Shown in pieces: positions 1 to 8,178 of a stretch of 13,876 nucleotides of DNA (positions within the stretch are counted from its first letter, which is position 1; every line of letters begins with the position of its first letter). The notes beneath the pieces were generated by a model, which was not told the origin of the DNA, ran no database searches, and was given only the letters and a program-made list of their open reading frames with translations. The translations under genes were made by a program, and so were the position numbers. This DNA comes from Spirogloea muscicola (taxonomy: Eukaryota > Streptophyta > Zygnematophyceae > Spirogloeales > Spirogloeaceae): contig WELB01000002.1 of the NCBI GenBank assembly GCA_009602725.1, forward strand, positions 1,051,925 to 1,065,800. Direction: 5' to 3'.

Positions 1-154
1 GCCGCCGCCGCCGCGTTTGCCGCGAGGCTCCTGCTGGCCGGCATCTCAGCCTCGGCGTTGGAGAGCAGCGGCCGGCGCCGCCGGAGGCTCGCCCCCCGCC
101 TGGCGCCTGCGTAGCGGCCCCGCGGCCGAGCGCGCGCCTTTCTGGCCACCTCGC

Positions 155-3100
155 ATGGCTTCCGGTGTCGCCGTGAGGGAGGACGACGAAGACCCCCAGG
201 GCAAGTGGTTTTCTGCTCCTTGTCAAAAGCTTGGTCATATTGGCAGATATAGCGCTTCTCTCCAGCATTGGTCTGCTGGTCTCCAGGGCGGGGAATGCAG
301 CTGGTGCTTGCGCCTACGTTTGCCTGTCGGTATTCAGGCGCTATTTCTGGCAGGCCTCGGTTGCTGAGATTTCCGATGAGTGCTAAGACATACCTTTCTG
401 CCACTACAAAACTTTAAGCCACTGACATCCTGCTAGTCTTGACAGGTGTATCACCACCAAAAGGGCTGAGTTGTAGCTACCAGAGTGCCGATCCCATAGA
501 CGTGCGCCTGCACCACCATGGTGTGGGGTTTGGGACCAAAACCATCGGCTTGCTAGGGTGAAGTTCCAGCATCAGGATCCCACTCTTTCTAGAATCAGGT
601 CGAGTCTTGCTGTTCGATCGTGTCTTGTACTGTAGCAACCAGGGTTGCTTGTGAAAGGCAGATAGCTCCCAGGTTTGTGCTTGCTTTTGGATGGCTGCTC
701 ATGTCCTGGCCAGCATGCTCTGGAGTGGTCGTGCTACTTTGAGCAACAGCACACAAACATCAGCTGTGAACTGCCAGTTCCATGTCACTAAGGTCATGCC
801 AGTAACTTGGCTGTCTCTTGTAATGCAGGTCCTGTGTGCTGAACTTTAATAATATCACAGGCCCAGCAATGGTTGTGCTACCGCTGCTTTACCAGGAGGC
901 GGGCTGGTTTCTTCCTACCCTTGGACTCCTCGCAATGTACATCATTAGCAGCTTCTCGGCTACAATGATCTGTGAATCCATGCAATTGATTCCTGGAAAC
1001 AAGAGCTTTGGGCAGAGGTACGAGTACTGCAGTGTTGTACGGCACTACTTTGGCAAGCACTGGTACCTAGCAGCTCAGGTATTAAGCTGGCTTGGGCTGG
1101 CTGCTGTAGACGACCCTTTGATTGTGTGCTTCCATCTCAGTAGTCGACTTCAGAGGCAGTTGTTTGATGTGCAGCAGAGTACTGAGAAGTACTTTCACAC
1201 CTGCAGGTTGGATTCAATGCAGGTCTCCTGGCATCCAACATCGCTGCCATGATTGTTACATCACAGGTGAGCAAGTCAGAAGTGTGTCTTCAAGTTCATA
1301 CATTTGAGTACTAGGTGATGATTGATTGCTGCTCATTGTAGACAGTCTAGGCAAAATGCGCCTTGCAACGACCATGAAGACTTCCTAGTGGACTGTCTCA
1401 TACATTCAGATATTGTCTACATTGTCTCAGGTCCTCGATGCCACCATTCACAGAATGTTTGGGAAGACTTTTGGATTGGACTATAACACATGGCCGCCCA
1501 AGTACAGAGCCAGCATGTTTGAAACAAGCGGATGTCAGTGGGGGTTAGATAGCTCCGGCTCCTGCAAAACAACTGTCATATCTCTCGGGTACAATCCAGA
1601 CACCGAGCAAGTCTCTTTGTCTTATCAAGCCTCTTGTCTCTCTCATCCCGCAGTGATCGGAGGTGAATGGCTGGAATTGTGCAGGTTTTTGGCATGCATG
1701 GTGATATGCGTGCCATTCGGGACCCTGAATCTAGATGACAACATGAGCTTTCAGTGGCTGAGCATGGTGGCCCAACTAGTCTTCTCGCTGGAATTCATCG
1801 GGCAATTCATCACGAACTTATGGCCTGGATGTCGGTCGTACTGCCCAGATAATGGGCCTCAAAGAACCCCTTTCTGGGGCCTGGATATTTCCCAGGCCTG
1901 TTGCTCTTGCCTGCTCTCTTCCTCATTGGGTCCATGGGGCATTGCTGCTCAATGAGAGCCTTTGCTTGTTCCCAGCTTCTGTTGTCTTTGAGAATCTCGT
2001 GGATGCCAAAACAATCACCCAAGCATAGCTCAAGCCCAAATGATTCCAGGAGTGCTCGAACTCAAAGAGATATAGAAGAACACAGATCTTAGTAATGGTA
2101 TCTCAGCAGGAGCTTGTGAGCCTGACAGATGGCATGTTGTGATTTTAGTAGCCCAGGTCCGTAGGGCAGGCTGCTTGCAATGTTCCACCATGGTTGATTA
2201 GCTGATCTGCCTCTAAGCTTTTTCTCAATTGCAGCCCATGACTGCTCTCTGATTACTGCTCACACCAGGTGATAGGTGTTTGTGTCTTCTCTTACTCCTA
2301 CGTGAGCACTATACCATCATGGGCCAATGAGAAGAGGCCAGGCGTCAATGTAAATACTGCAGTGTGGGCGCCAGCCACTGCAGGAGTAACCTTGAACGTT
2401 CTCTTGGGTATACTGCCTGTCCATTGATGTGAGCTGCGGTCCTGCCAGCAAGCACATTTGAGACCATGCCAGAGTGATGGGCTTCTCTCTTTTCAGCTAC
2501 ATTGAATCAACCCTGCGGCCCGTTGCTTCAGGCCTTTTAGGAGCGTGGGCGTACAATCTATTAGACAAAGAAGGTCACCCCATTTCAGGGACCGAGAACA
2601 TCCTCAATGTCCTTACTAAGCGAGTCGGACCAGGGACAACATGTACCTCGGCAAAGGTAAAAGCTGACAAACAAGCACGTGTTAAGATACTGACAGGTAA
2701 ACACTGCGTTAAAATTCAGTGGCTGCTCTTCTTGTCCTCGGTATATTGACTTGTGCTGGCAGCATTCAGCATCCTACCTCGTATTGCTTACAATACTGGG
2801 ACACAATCTGCTGATTGCAATTGCCTGCTGCAGATACCACGTCTTACAGAAGCATCAGTGTACATGTGGGGCATCTTTGGTTATGTTCCTGGAATCCCAG
2901 TCTTGTCAATCATGGTATGATACAACTTACACAATGGAGGATTGCTTGGACACAAAGGAGCCTTTCTGGCTGCTGTGGTGGCCCCCTGGATCATTACAGC
3001 GTTTTGCTATCAAGCCCAGGTTTTAGCTACCACCTCATTGCTGAGGCTCTTCGAATTACTGACTAGTCTCGATTGCGAAGGTCTTCTCAGATTGCCAAGT

Positions 3101-3691
3101 ACTTGTCTGGTGAGGCAATTGGCTTGAACCTGCATTGACAAGGGCTTCTGCATTGTGCATGACATGCAGATTCTTGTGCAATTTTGCAACTGGGTGGCTA
3201 TATTGTTCCAAGGCACCATCAATCTGATTGTGCCAGCACTGTTGTACAGAGCAGCTCTCCTGCGTTACTCTACTGCACAAAAGTGCAGCCAATCATGCTC
3301 AATCTCAGAACACAGGGAAGGGGCGTCCCCGAACCATGTTCTGTCCCAGCCACTACTACCAGGCCGTGAGGGTCCTGCCGAGGCCTTGCAAGCTCGTAGA
3401 GCTACTGTGGTGGAGGTTGAGGCTCTTCGGGAATGTACAAGTGAGGCTGATGATACTGATGACCGCAGCAGACGGAATGGAGGTCCATGTACACATCACG
3501 ATGGTGGAGACGGGCATGGCTTCAGGGGCGTCCCGAGTGTAGTCATGCAGCACACAAGTGTCGAGAAGCCCGTGATTGCTCTGCCTGCATGGCTGGGCAT
3601 TGACCCCCTTAGCTTTGCAAATGGCATGGCCATGTTGTGCGGCATCATTGTCATTAGCAGCATTTTTATGTCACTGTATTTTTCAGTCTGA
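155..3691 (+). CDS. AAAP-family amino-acid transporter, nine exons, probably disrupted
   Basis: Membrane carrier of the amino acid/auxin permease (AAAP) family, expected to move amino acids across the plasma or vacuolar membrane. Proposed exons: 155-204, 829-1078, 1207-1266, 1431-1588, 1685-1848, 2269-2407, 2532-2656, 2834-3019, 3170-3691. Joined, they give about 550 residues, near the upper end of the family. Visible landmarks in order: FNNITGP and a first hydrophobic pair in exon 2, ASNIAAMIVTSQ in exon 3, VISLG joined to VICVPFGTLNLDDN across exons 4/5, TIPSWANEKRPGVNVN in exon 6, LLGAWAY in exon 7, GYVPGIPVLSIMV in exon 8. Exon 9 holds a membrane segment, a long hydrophilic loop (about 3290-3560) and a final hydrophobic stretch. 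Introns are GT-AG with CAG acceptors, except after exon 5, where the donor reads AT. Three lesions argue for a pseudogene or sequence errors: TGA at 2918-2920, a one-base slip near 1812, and the AT donor. I chose ATG155 because it leads to a short acidic N-terminus in frame; ATG17 is also in frame. Intron 1 (205-828) and intron 5 (1849-2268) hold no other gene I can see. Family assignment is confident, exact splice sites less so. Confidence 0.78.
1589..1684 (+). other. Short stop-free intron 4 of the transporter gene
   Basis: This 96-base stretch starts with GT after CTCGG and ends in GTGCAG. Its length is a multiple of three and it has no stop in the gene's frame, so it can also be read as 32 extra residues. 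Removing it joins VISLG to the hydrophobic FLACMVICVPFG, which is what an uninterrupted AAAP membrane segment should look like. I therefore call it an intron, possibly retained in some transcripts. Confidence 0.6.
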
Positions 3692-3718
3692 GCCTACAGG
3701 ATGCCTTGGCCGTCATCT

Positions 3719-3723
3719 TGTAA
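3719..3723 (+). promoter_or_regulatory. Possible TGTAA poly(A) signal
   Basis: TGTAA lies 28 bases after the transporter stop codon. Green algae commonly use this pentamer as a polyadenylation signal. The implied 3' UTR would be unusually short, so another site may be used. Confidence 0.25.
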
Positions 3724-4751
3724 GTAGCCTTTCAAGATGCTATGGCTGCCTATTTGCGTCAGCACAGGCCTTGTAGTCAGCTCATTTTGCACAAGTGCTC
3801 GAGGAATATACTCCCAGGCAACAAACTCACTATTCTGACACAAGTTAGGCAATTTATTTGAGCAGATTCACTTCCAGCACATTCAGCCTCCTGTGTGCCA
3901 TCAAGTTGACTACAGGTTGTTGGGTGGACCCTTAATCAGAATCTTCTGCTCAAAGTCTTAGCTGTAGCTAGTGATTGAATTGCTCAACAGGAGCTCCAGT
4001 TGTACAGGGGCAGTCCAACAAACACTAGGCTAGGCAAGATGCACGCCCTCAGAGAGCAGTATTATACCTTCTCGTTGAATAAGTGCTCTCTATTAGTGGC
4101 AAAGTGAGGCAAGTGGTGGTTTGAAACGGCTTGCCTTTTGCCCGATACAGATCTAAAATGATGCCTTAGAGATTTCTGCGCATCCTTGCTGGCTGGTTGG
4201 CTTGTTGAATGCGACCTTCGATGCGACCTCCCAATGCCCAGATAGCAGCGTAGGCTCTCAGTCCAAGGTGCCATCCGTTGCAGCGCTGTGAACTTGACTT
4301 GGGGCTGGGAAGTCGGAGGCCCCGACTTCCAGCATCTCCTCCAAGCAGCAGTTTTGGCAGTCCACTATTGGTCACTGAAACACAGAAGTATAACCAGAAA
4401 TTCGGCATGATGTTATAGTCGGTTGATGGAGTTGGCCTTCACGATTCAAGACAAGTCACTTGGCAGTTGGGAGTAGCTGTCTGATCCGGCAGTGGCTGCG
4501 GATGCCAGCCCAATTGAATGAGCAAGCATTGAAGGGCAAGTACAGAGCAGGCCAGCTTTTGCTTGGCACTAATCTGGATATCTACAATTGTGCCAGGACC
4601 GGAAACAGGATACCTTGGTGAAGCCACTGCCAGCGAGGAGGGCACATGGAAGCCAGCAGTTCACTGTACCACATCTGCTGCCCATTCACTTCTTTGCAAA
4701 GTGCCGCGCACGTCTACATGGTCGTCTGAGATGCGGCATACATACAAATAT

Positions 4752-4774
4752 CGTATACTTACATACTGTATACG
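4752..4774. repeat. Perfect inverted repeat, 7-bp arms
   Basis: CGTATAC at 4752-4758 is repeated in reverse complement as GTATACG at 4768-4774, with a 9-base spacer. It sits directly before a longer palindrome with similar CGTAT/GTAC wording. No function can be assigned. Confidence 0.75.
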
Positions 4775-4792
4775 TGTAGTCTACTGCAAACA

Positions 4793-4825
4793 ATACGACT
4801 GTGTAGTACGCGTACACAGTCGTAT
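4793..4825. repeat. Perfect inverted repeat, 13-bp arms
   Basis: ATACGACTGTGTA at 4793-4805 pairs perfectly with TACACAGTCGTAT at 4813-4825 around a 7-base spacer (GTACGCG). As DNA it can extrude a cruciform and as RNA a stable hairpin. No T-run follows and no gene is nearby. It could be the remnant of a small foldback element. Confidence 0.85.
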
Positions 4826-4989
4826 ATGCCAGGTACCCGAGGACGGGCGGCCTACTTGGGACGAATTTTACTATTTGTAGCAGCTCAGGAACCGTTAAGA
4901 ATTGCATGGGTCGTCAGCACACACAGAGTACATTGTGATGGTAGGAGCTGACTGTAGACGGCACATCTTTCCCTGGTGTTGTTTGCTGC

Positions 4990-5066
4990 AGAAAGGTGTG
5001 TGCTCTTCCAGCGAGGGCTGTGAAAAGCCAGCCCAGAAAGATGTACAAGGTCGAAAGGGTCGAACG
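4990..5066 (-). mobile_element. Solo 3' end of the RLE-type non-LTR element
   Basis: Read on the minus strand, this matches the terminal 75 bases of the retrotransposon family found further right. It has the hairpin (5015-5034, GGGCTG...CAGCCC on the plus strand) and then the GAGCAC-type terminal stretch around 5000. No coding part is left. It breaks off upstream of the hairpin at nearly the same place as the pieces at 5133-5203 and 8179-8262. Confidence 0.65.
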
Positions 5067-5107
5067 CTGAAATCACACTGAAACTACTGAAATCACTGAA
5101 ATCACAC
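5067..5107. repeat. Short tandem repeat, unit ACTGAAATC
   Basis: Four imperfect units of about nine to ten bases (CTGAAATCAC, ACTGAAACT, ACTGAAATC, ACTGAAATCACAC) sit directly at the 5'-truncated edge of the solo 3' end before it. This may be pre-integration sequence or slippage at the junction. Confidence 0.7.
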
Positions 5108-5132
5108 GGCTATGCAAGAGACTACAGCGTAA

Positions 5133-5203
5133 CAAAAGTAAGCTCTTCCAAGTGGGCGAAGGTTGTGAAAAGCCAGCCCGAAAGCATGGACAAGGTCAAA
5201 GGG
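5133..5203 (-). mobile_element. Second solo 3' end of the RLE-type non-LTR element
   Basis: This minus-strand copy has the same terminal module as 4990-5066: GCTCTTCCA-type end, hairpin at 5161-5179 (one arm base wobbles), and the GACAAGGTC stretch. It abuts the plus-strand copia fragment at about 5204, where copia similarity begins without a gap. Confidence 0.65.
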
Positions 5204-5625
5204 GGCGTGGGGCAGGTGGTGCTGCAACACTTCGTCCAAGGAGAAGAAATCAAGATCACCCTTGCCAAGGTGCTACATGTACCTGGCATCTCCACCAACC
5301 TACTCTCCGTCAAGCAGATGACAGAGAGGCGAGCGAGCATCAGCTTCGAGCAAGGGCAATGCTGGATTGGCTATAAGGATAAGGTGTTGGGCGTGTCAAG
5401 ACCACAGCGTCAGCAATTCAAGCTGTAAAGCAAGCCCCAGGTGGTGGAAGTGAAGCGGGAGCCTGTCTTCATGGCAGCAGGAGGTGCATAGAGCAAGCGC
5501 CTGCCTGTGCACCAGAGACTTGGTCATCTTGGAGTCAAGCAGCAGCAGAAGCAGGCTTCCCTTGTGCAGCAGGAGGTGACAAGCACAAGCGCATGCTCTT
5601 GCACCAGCGACTAGGCTGCCAGCTG
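5204..5625 (+). pseudogene. Copia fragment: end of protease and gag-pre-integrase
   Basis: The frame starting near 5204 reads VGQVVLQ, KITLAKVL, VPGISTNLLSVKQMTE and continues to FKL before a TAA at about 5426. This matches the segment between protease and integrase in Ty1/copia polyproteins, and it closely matches the minus-strand copy at 6199-6027. Beyond the stop the frame continues to VHQRLGHLG (about 5509-5535), the start of the gag-pre-integrase domain. It then passes into Gln-rich CAG repeats instead of an integrase. A TAG at about 5488 stands where the minus-strand copies have CAG. A second, frame-shifted RLG module follows near 5580-5615. There is no start codon, integrase or RT, so it is a non-functional fragment. 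Confidence 0.75.
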
Positions 5626-5718
5626 GAGCAGCAGCCGGAGCAGCAGCAGCAGCAGCAGGACCAGCAACAGTAGCCGGAGCAGCAGCAGCAGCAGGCTGCT
5701 TCTGCTGCTGCTGCTTGA
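5546..5718. repeat. CAG/CTG trinucleotide-rich repeat at foldback centre
   Basis: The plus strand goes from CAG-rich (5540-5695) to CTG-rich (5696-5718 and beyond), with interruptions such as CCGGAG repeated twice. The switch marks the centre of the copia foldback. On either strand the reading frame leading in is Gln-rich. Expansion and slippage are expected here. Confidence 0.8.
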
Positions 5719-5782
5719 CTCCAAGATGACCAAGCCTCTGGTGCACGGGCATGCGCTTGCTCTGTGCACCTTCTGCTGCCAT
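5696..5782 (-). pseudogene. Copia gag-pre-integrase module, minus copy 2
   Basis: A second tandem copy of the module directly before it: the same start at ATG 5782 and VHQRLGHLG, then a Gln-rich tail running into the foldback centre. It mirrors the plus-strand module at 5472-5546. Confidence 0.7.
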
Positions 5783-5789
5783 AAAGGCA

Positions 5790-5982
5790 GCCTGCTTCTG
5801 CTGCTGCTATGGGTGCTGCTGCTGCTGCCCCGCCAAGATGACCAAGTCTCTCGTGCACGGGCATGCGCTTGCTCTGTGCACCTTCTGCTGCCACAAAGGC
5901 AGCTTCACCCTTCTTCCTGGGGCTTGCTGCTTAGCTTAAACTGCTGGCGCTGTTGTCTTGCCACGCCTAGCACCTTACCATT
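5790..5982 (-). pseudogene. Copia gag-pre-integrase module, minus copy 1
   Basis: The minus-strand sequence resumes similarity to the plus-strand copy with VLGVARQQRQQFKL, then a stop and frame change. It then reads MAAEGAQSKRMPVHERLGHLG (5894-5832; in the pre-integrase family the His and RLGH residues are the conserved part). The sequence then turns into Ala/Gln-coding trinucleotide repeats. Confidence 0.7.
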
Positions 5983-5994
5983 ACACAACAATGA

Positions 5995-6015
5995 ATATAT
6001 ATATATATATATATA
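5995..6015. repeat. (AT)n microsatellite inside a small insertion
   Basis: Twenty-one bases of alternating A and T. Compared with the plus-strand copia copy, about 40 bases around it (5985-6025) are extra and are bordered by ATTAC at 5980-5984 and 6021-6025. A short insertion with a 5-bp duplication is possible, as is plain slippage. Confidence 0.7.
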
Positions 6016-6029
6016 CGTAGATTACCCTT

Positions 6030-6378
6030 ATAGCTGATCCAGCATTGCCCTTGCTCGAAGCTGATGTTCGCTCACCTCTCTGTCATCTGCTTGACGGAGA
6101 GTAGGTTGGTGGAGATGCCAGGTACGTATAGCACCTTGGCAAGGGTAATCTTGGTCTCTTCTCCTTGAACGATAAGTTGCAGCACCACCTGTCCCACGCC
6201 GGCCACCTGCAGAGTCCTGTTGTCGCCGAAGGTGACTGTCTGCCCTTTGGTTGGCATGTACTCCTGCAGCCACTCCCTCCTGCCTATCATGTGCGAAGAG
6301 GCTCCACTATCTACAACCCAGTGGTCTGCAGTTGGTCTGGTGCTGGTCAAGCGTTGTGAGTGCATGGTTCTCATGTTG
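6030..6378 (-). pseudogene. Copia aspartic protease and linker
   Basis: The protease would cut the element's polyprotein. VDSGASSHM (6314-6288) carries the catalytic D-S-G-A triplet of copia proteases, followed by VTFGDN and the VLYVPGISTNLLSVKQMTER stretch typical of the protease/pre-integrase join. A TGA follows MTER where the plus-strand copy has CGA. After it the frame continues ANISFEQGQCW and reaches the (TA)n tract. The reading frame is open upstream into 6668, but there the knuckle lies in another frame. Confidence 0.8.
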
Positions 6379-6564
6379 CTAGTCGTCCTTCTTGGTATTC
6401 CGGCAATCCCCAGCCCAGTGACCTCTCTTCTTGCAACGATTGCAAATATCTGCACGCCGGTTCCTCCTGTCAGCCTCCTGTCTCCTTGGTGATTGCTGCT
6501 GCCGATGATCAGCAGTGCTGACCATTGCCCAAGAGTCATACACCACGGGAATGCTGATGTGCAT
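6379..6564 (-). pseudogene. Copia gag C-terminus with CCHC zinc knuckle
   Basis: This minus-strand frame contains CNRCKKRGHWAGDC (6444-6403), a canonical C-x2-C-x4-H-x4-C nucleic-acid-binding knuckle. The region before it is rich in Arg and Gln. It is frame-shifted relative to both the UBN2 part and the protease part. The stop at 6379 falls before the protease, which continues in a third frame. Confidence 0.8.
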
Positions 6565-6583
6565 GGGCGTGCTTCTGCTGCGC

Positions 6584-7271
6584 CTACTCCTGCAAGAATC
6601 TCTGCGCTACCTGCTTGAAGGTAAGTGTTCCTCCCACGACGCCCAGACTGCTCACAGCACGTGGCCACTCCTGCAGCATAGAGAGGACCAATGCATGCGT
6701 CCCTTCATCTTCTCCCATTGTGACGTCGGCTGCGCGTAGCTCTCCCACGAAGTCTTCCATCGCCGAGATGTGGTCCGCGATCGGTCTTTCGGGGTCGAGC
6801 CGTGCCCCCCACAGTCGCATGCAAAGGTACGCCTTGTCAGAGGTTGTCATAGACGAATGAACTGTGATGAGCCTTCTCTGGGCCTCGGCTGCAGTGCGGG
6901 AACCCATATTGTGTCGGATCTGGCTGGGCGCCAGGCACCCAACGATGAACGTCAGAGCATCTACACTCGACTTGGCCTTCACTGCCGCTTCCTCCGGCGC
7001 CTTCTTCTTGACAGCAGCTGCCGCTTGCTTGGTGGCAGCCCTGGAAGCCCCATCAGCAGCCGGTGCTGATGGTGCAGTTGATGCAGCCTCCGTGTCGTCC
7101 TTGAGAAGCGCTGCCTGGGGAAATGTGTCCCTGCCTTGCTGCTCAGCCTCCTCAGGCTGACACACCTCCCAGTACCCTTAGGATGTGAGGCGGTGTTCCA
7201 TCACGAACCTCCACATAGAGAAGTCTCGGCCGTCGAAGAGCCACGCTGGTCGGACGACCGCCTTACTACCG
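6584..7271 (-). pseudogene. Copia gag, UBN2-type, with in-frame stop
   Basis: Capsid-like polyprotein that would package the element's RNA. After the primer site the frame reads WLFDGRDFSMWRFVMEHRL, which matches the start of plant copia gag (F-D-G-x-x-F-x-x-W). A TAA at 7178-7180 interrupts it, and the same frame resumes with GYWEV. The UBN2-type helical core follows (about 6970-6600), including LGARLDPERPIADHI and VLSMLQEWP. The frame ends at TAG 6584-6586 and the zinc knuckle continues in another frame. No ATG lies between the primer site and the domain, although an upstream in-frame ATG exists inside the presumed LTR. Confidence 0.75.
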
Positions 7272-7283
7272 CCTCTGATACCA
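7272..7283 (-). promoter_or_regulatory. Primer-binding site for initiator tRNA-Met
   Basis: The minus strand reads TGGTATCAGAGG directly after ACA. Plant and algal copia elements typically carry TGGTATCAGAGC here, complementary to the 3' end of initiator tRNA-Met; eleven of twelve bases agree. This fixes the LTR/internal boundary at 7283/7284 and confirms the orientation. Confidence 0.85.
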
Positions 7284-7518
7284 TGTAAAAGTTCAGCAGT
7301 CTCCATCGTTGCCAATGCGGAAGCGTGCGGAGTCGGCAAAGCGAGGGCTGACTGAGCGTTTGGGCAGCGGCTGGGAGCGGCGCGGGACGCAGCAGGGGGC
7401 AGAGGAGACAGCGCCTGAGTATGTGGAAGAACCTCGCTCCTCGGAGCGTGGCCGCCGTCGCTTTCCCGGGGCCCCTTCGGACCCTGTTCATTCATTGTCG
7501 GCTGTCCTATCTCTTGTT
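7284..7518 (-). repeat. Probable 5' LTR of the copia element
   Basis: On the minus strand this sequence ends in ACA directly before the primer-binding site, the usual CA end of an LTR. Its outer end is uncertain and is set where the non-LTR fragment starts at 7519. I could not see a second copy of this sequence in the window, so the LTR call rests on position and the CA end only. An open frame crosses it and continues into gag. Confidence 0.5.
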
Positions 7519-7618
7519 TGAGGGCGCCCTGTCTGCCTAGCCTTTGGCTCCGTCATGAACACCTGTATGCATCTGGCTGGTAGTTCACAGCCGATTCTCT
7601 AATATCAGCGCCCGCTTT
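7519..7618 (+). mobile_element. 3'-UTR-only fragment of the RLE non-LTR element
   Basis: This segment begins at a TGA and matches 12985-13084, the stop codon and 3' UTR of copy D, with only about seven differences in 100 bases. It contains the family hairpin (GGCTG 7575-7579, CAGCC 7588-7592) and the terminal stretch ending in CCGCTTT. Copy A follows without spacer. Confidence 0.75.
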
Positions 7619-7943
7619 GGTGTGCGAGCAGCCCGGCTTTGACGTCGCCGGGTCCCTCGCTCAAGTCTTCCGAATGTGTTTGGCCATCTCGATGCAGCGG
7701 TCCCTTGCCTTCGCGGTTCACTTGCGCGCAGGCCGAGCTTTGGCGGCGGCCTCTGGCTTCCGTCAGGGCGACGTCTTTCCGCCGGCTGGCTACTCAGACT
7801 TGCATCTCCTGACTAGAGGTCACCGAGCGTTCCCTGGCTGATGTCTGAGTCCTAGTCCTTCGTACTCCGGCTGCTTCAGACCTTGTCCACTCCTTTGGGC
7901 TGGCCCTTCCCAGCCACCAGTCAATCTGGCCGCGCTTCCCTCT
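7619..7943 (+). mobile_element. RLE non-LTR element, 5'-truncated copy A
   Basis: The open frame ending with TGA 7839-7841 encodes the C-terminal tail of the element: GFDVAGSLAQVFRM, then MQRSLAFAVHLRAGRALAAA and GYSDLHLLTRGH, with an extra RAFPG before the stop. The 3' UTR has the hairpin at 7898-7915. Its end (TCAATCTGGC...CTTCCCTCTT) resembles other copies' terminal stretch. RT and endonuclease core are missing. Confidence 0.75.
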
Positions 7944-8178
7944 TCGGCTCATGCGGTCCACGCGCGCGCTGGCCGTGCCATGGCTGCTGCTTCCGGGTCT
8001 CGGCAGAGTGCCGCTTTTCCTGCTTCGAGTTACTCTGATCTGCTGTTGCTCACACGTGGATACTGAGCATCCATCTGCATCTCCCTCTGCACCGTCTCGC
8101 GCTTTGTAGCGTAGTCTGGTGTGCTCCTCGCTGGACGTTGCCCAGCCATGCACGGGTTGACGTGGCTGCTCCAGCCTT
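7944..8178 (+). mobile_element. RLE non-LTR element, 5'-truncated copy B
   Basis: This copy starts directly behind copy A's 3' end. Its frame at 7944-8066 reads SAHAVHARAGRAMAAASG, then FPASSYSDLLLLTRGY and TGA. The 3' UTR shares TTTGTAGCGTAGTC (about 8104-8117) with copy C, and has a GCTGG...CCAGC hairpin near 8131-8148. Only the last 40 codons are kept. Confidence 0.75.

Larger units (their letters stand above)
3692..4989. other. Intergenic stretch without a recognisable gene
   Basis: This stretch probably includes the transporter's 3' UTR. Its open frames are short and overlap on both strands, with no membrane pattern, domain motif or family resemblance that I can recognise. The longest (4563-4880, +) ends in a composition-biased AT-rich segment. 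The only structures I can support are the two inverted repeats at 4752-4774 and 4793-4825. Confidence 0.6.
5696..7283 (-). mobile_element. Ty1/copia retrotransposon, 5' part only, decayed
   Basis: Read on the minus strand, the order is primer-binding site, gag with UBN2-type domain, CCHC zinc knuckle, aspartic protease, and the gag-pre-integrase start. A CAG-repeat tract stands where integrase should begin. This order and the DSGA and RLGHLG motifs are those of Ty1/copia (Pseudoviridae-type) elements. Integrase, RT and RNase H are absent, so the copy cannot move by itself. Frame changes and stops interrupt every module. The distal half (6199-5696) is repeated in opposite orientation at 5204-5625. 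Confidence 0.8.

Noticed and set aside
199-206. GC-AG donor at the end of exon 1 (CAGG, then GCAAGT)
   Set aside because: It resembles a good GC donor, but joining it to the acceptor at 828 gives the wrong frame. The GT at 205 keeps the frame.
2918-2920. Selenocysteine at the transporter TGA
   Set aside because: The position is an Arg in the family, not Cys, and no SECIS-like structure was recognised downstream.
4563-4880. 105-codon plus-strand frame as a gene
   Set aside because: No recognisable domain, it overlaps frames on the other strand, and its end runs through palindromic AT-rich DNA.
5067-5107. CRISPR-like repeat array
   Set aside because: The units are short, contiguous and imperfect, without spacers, and the genome is eukaryotic.
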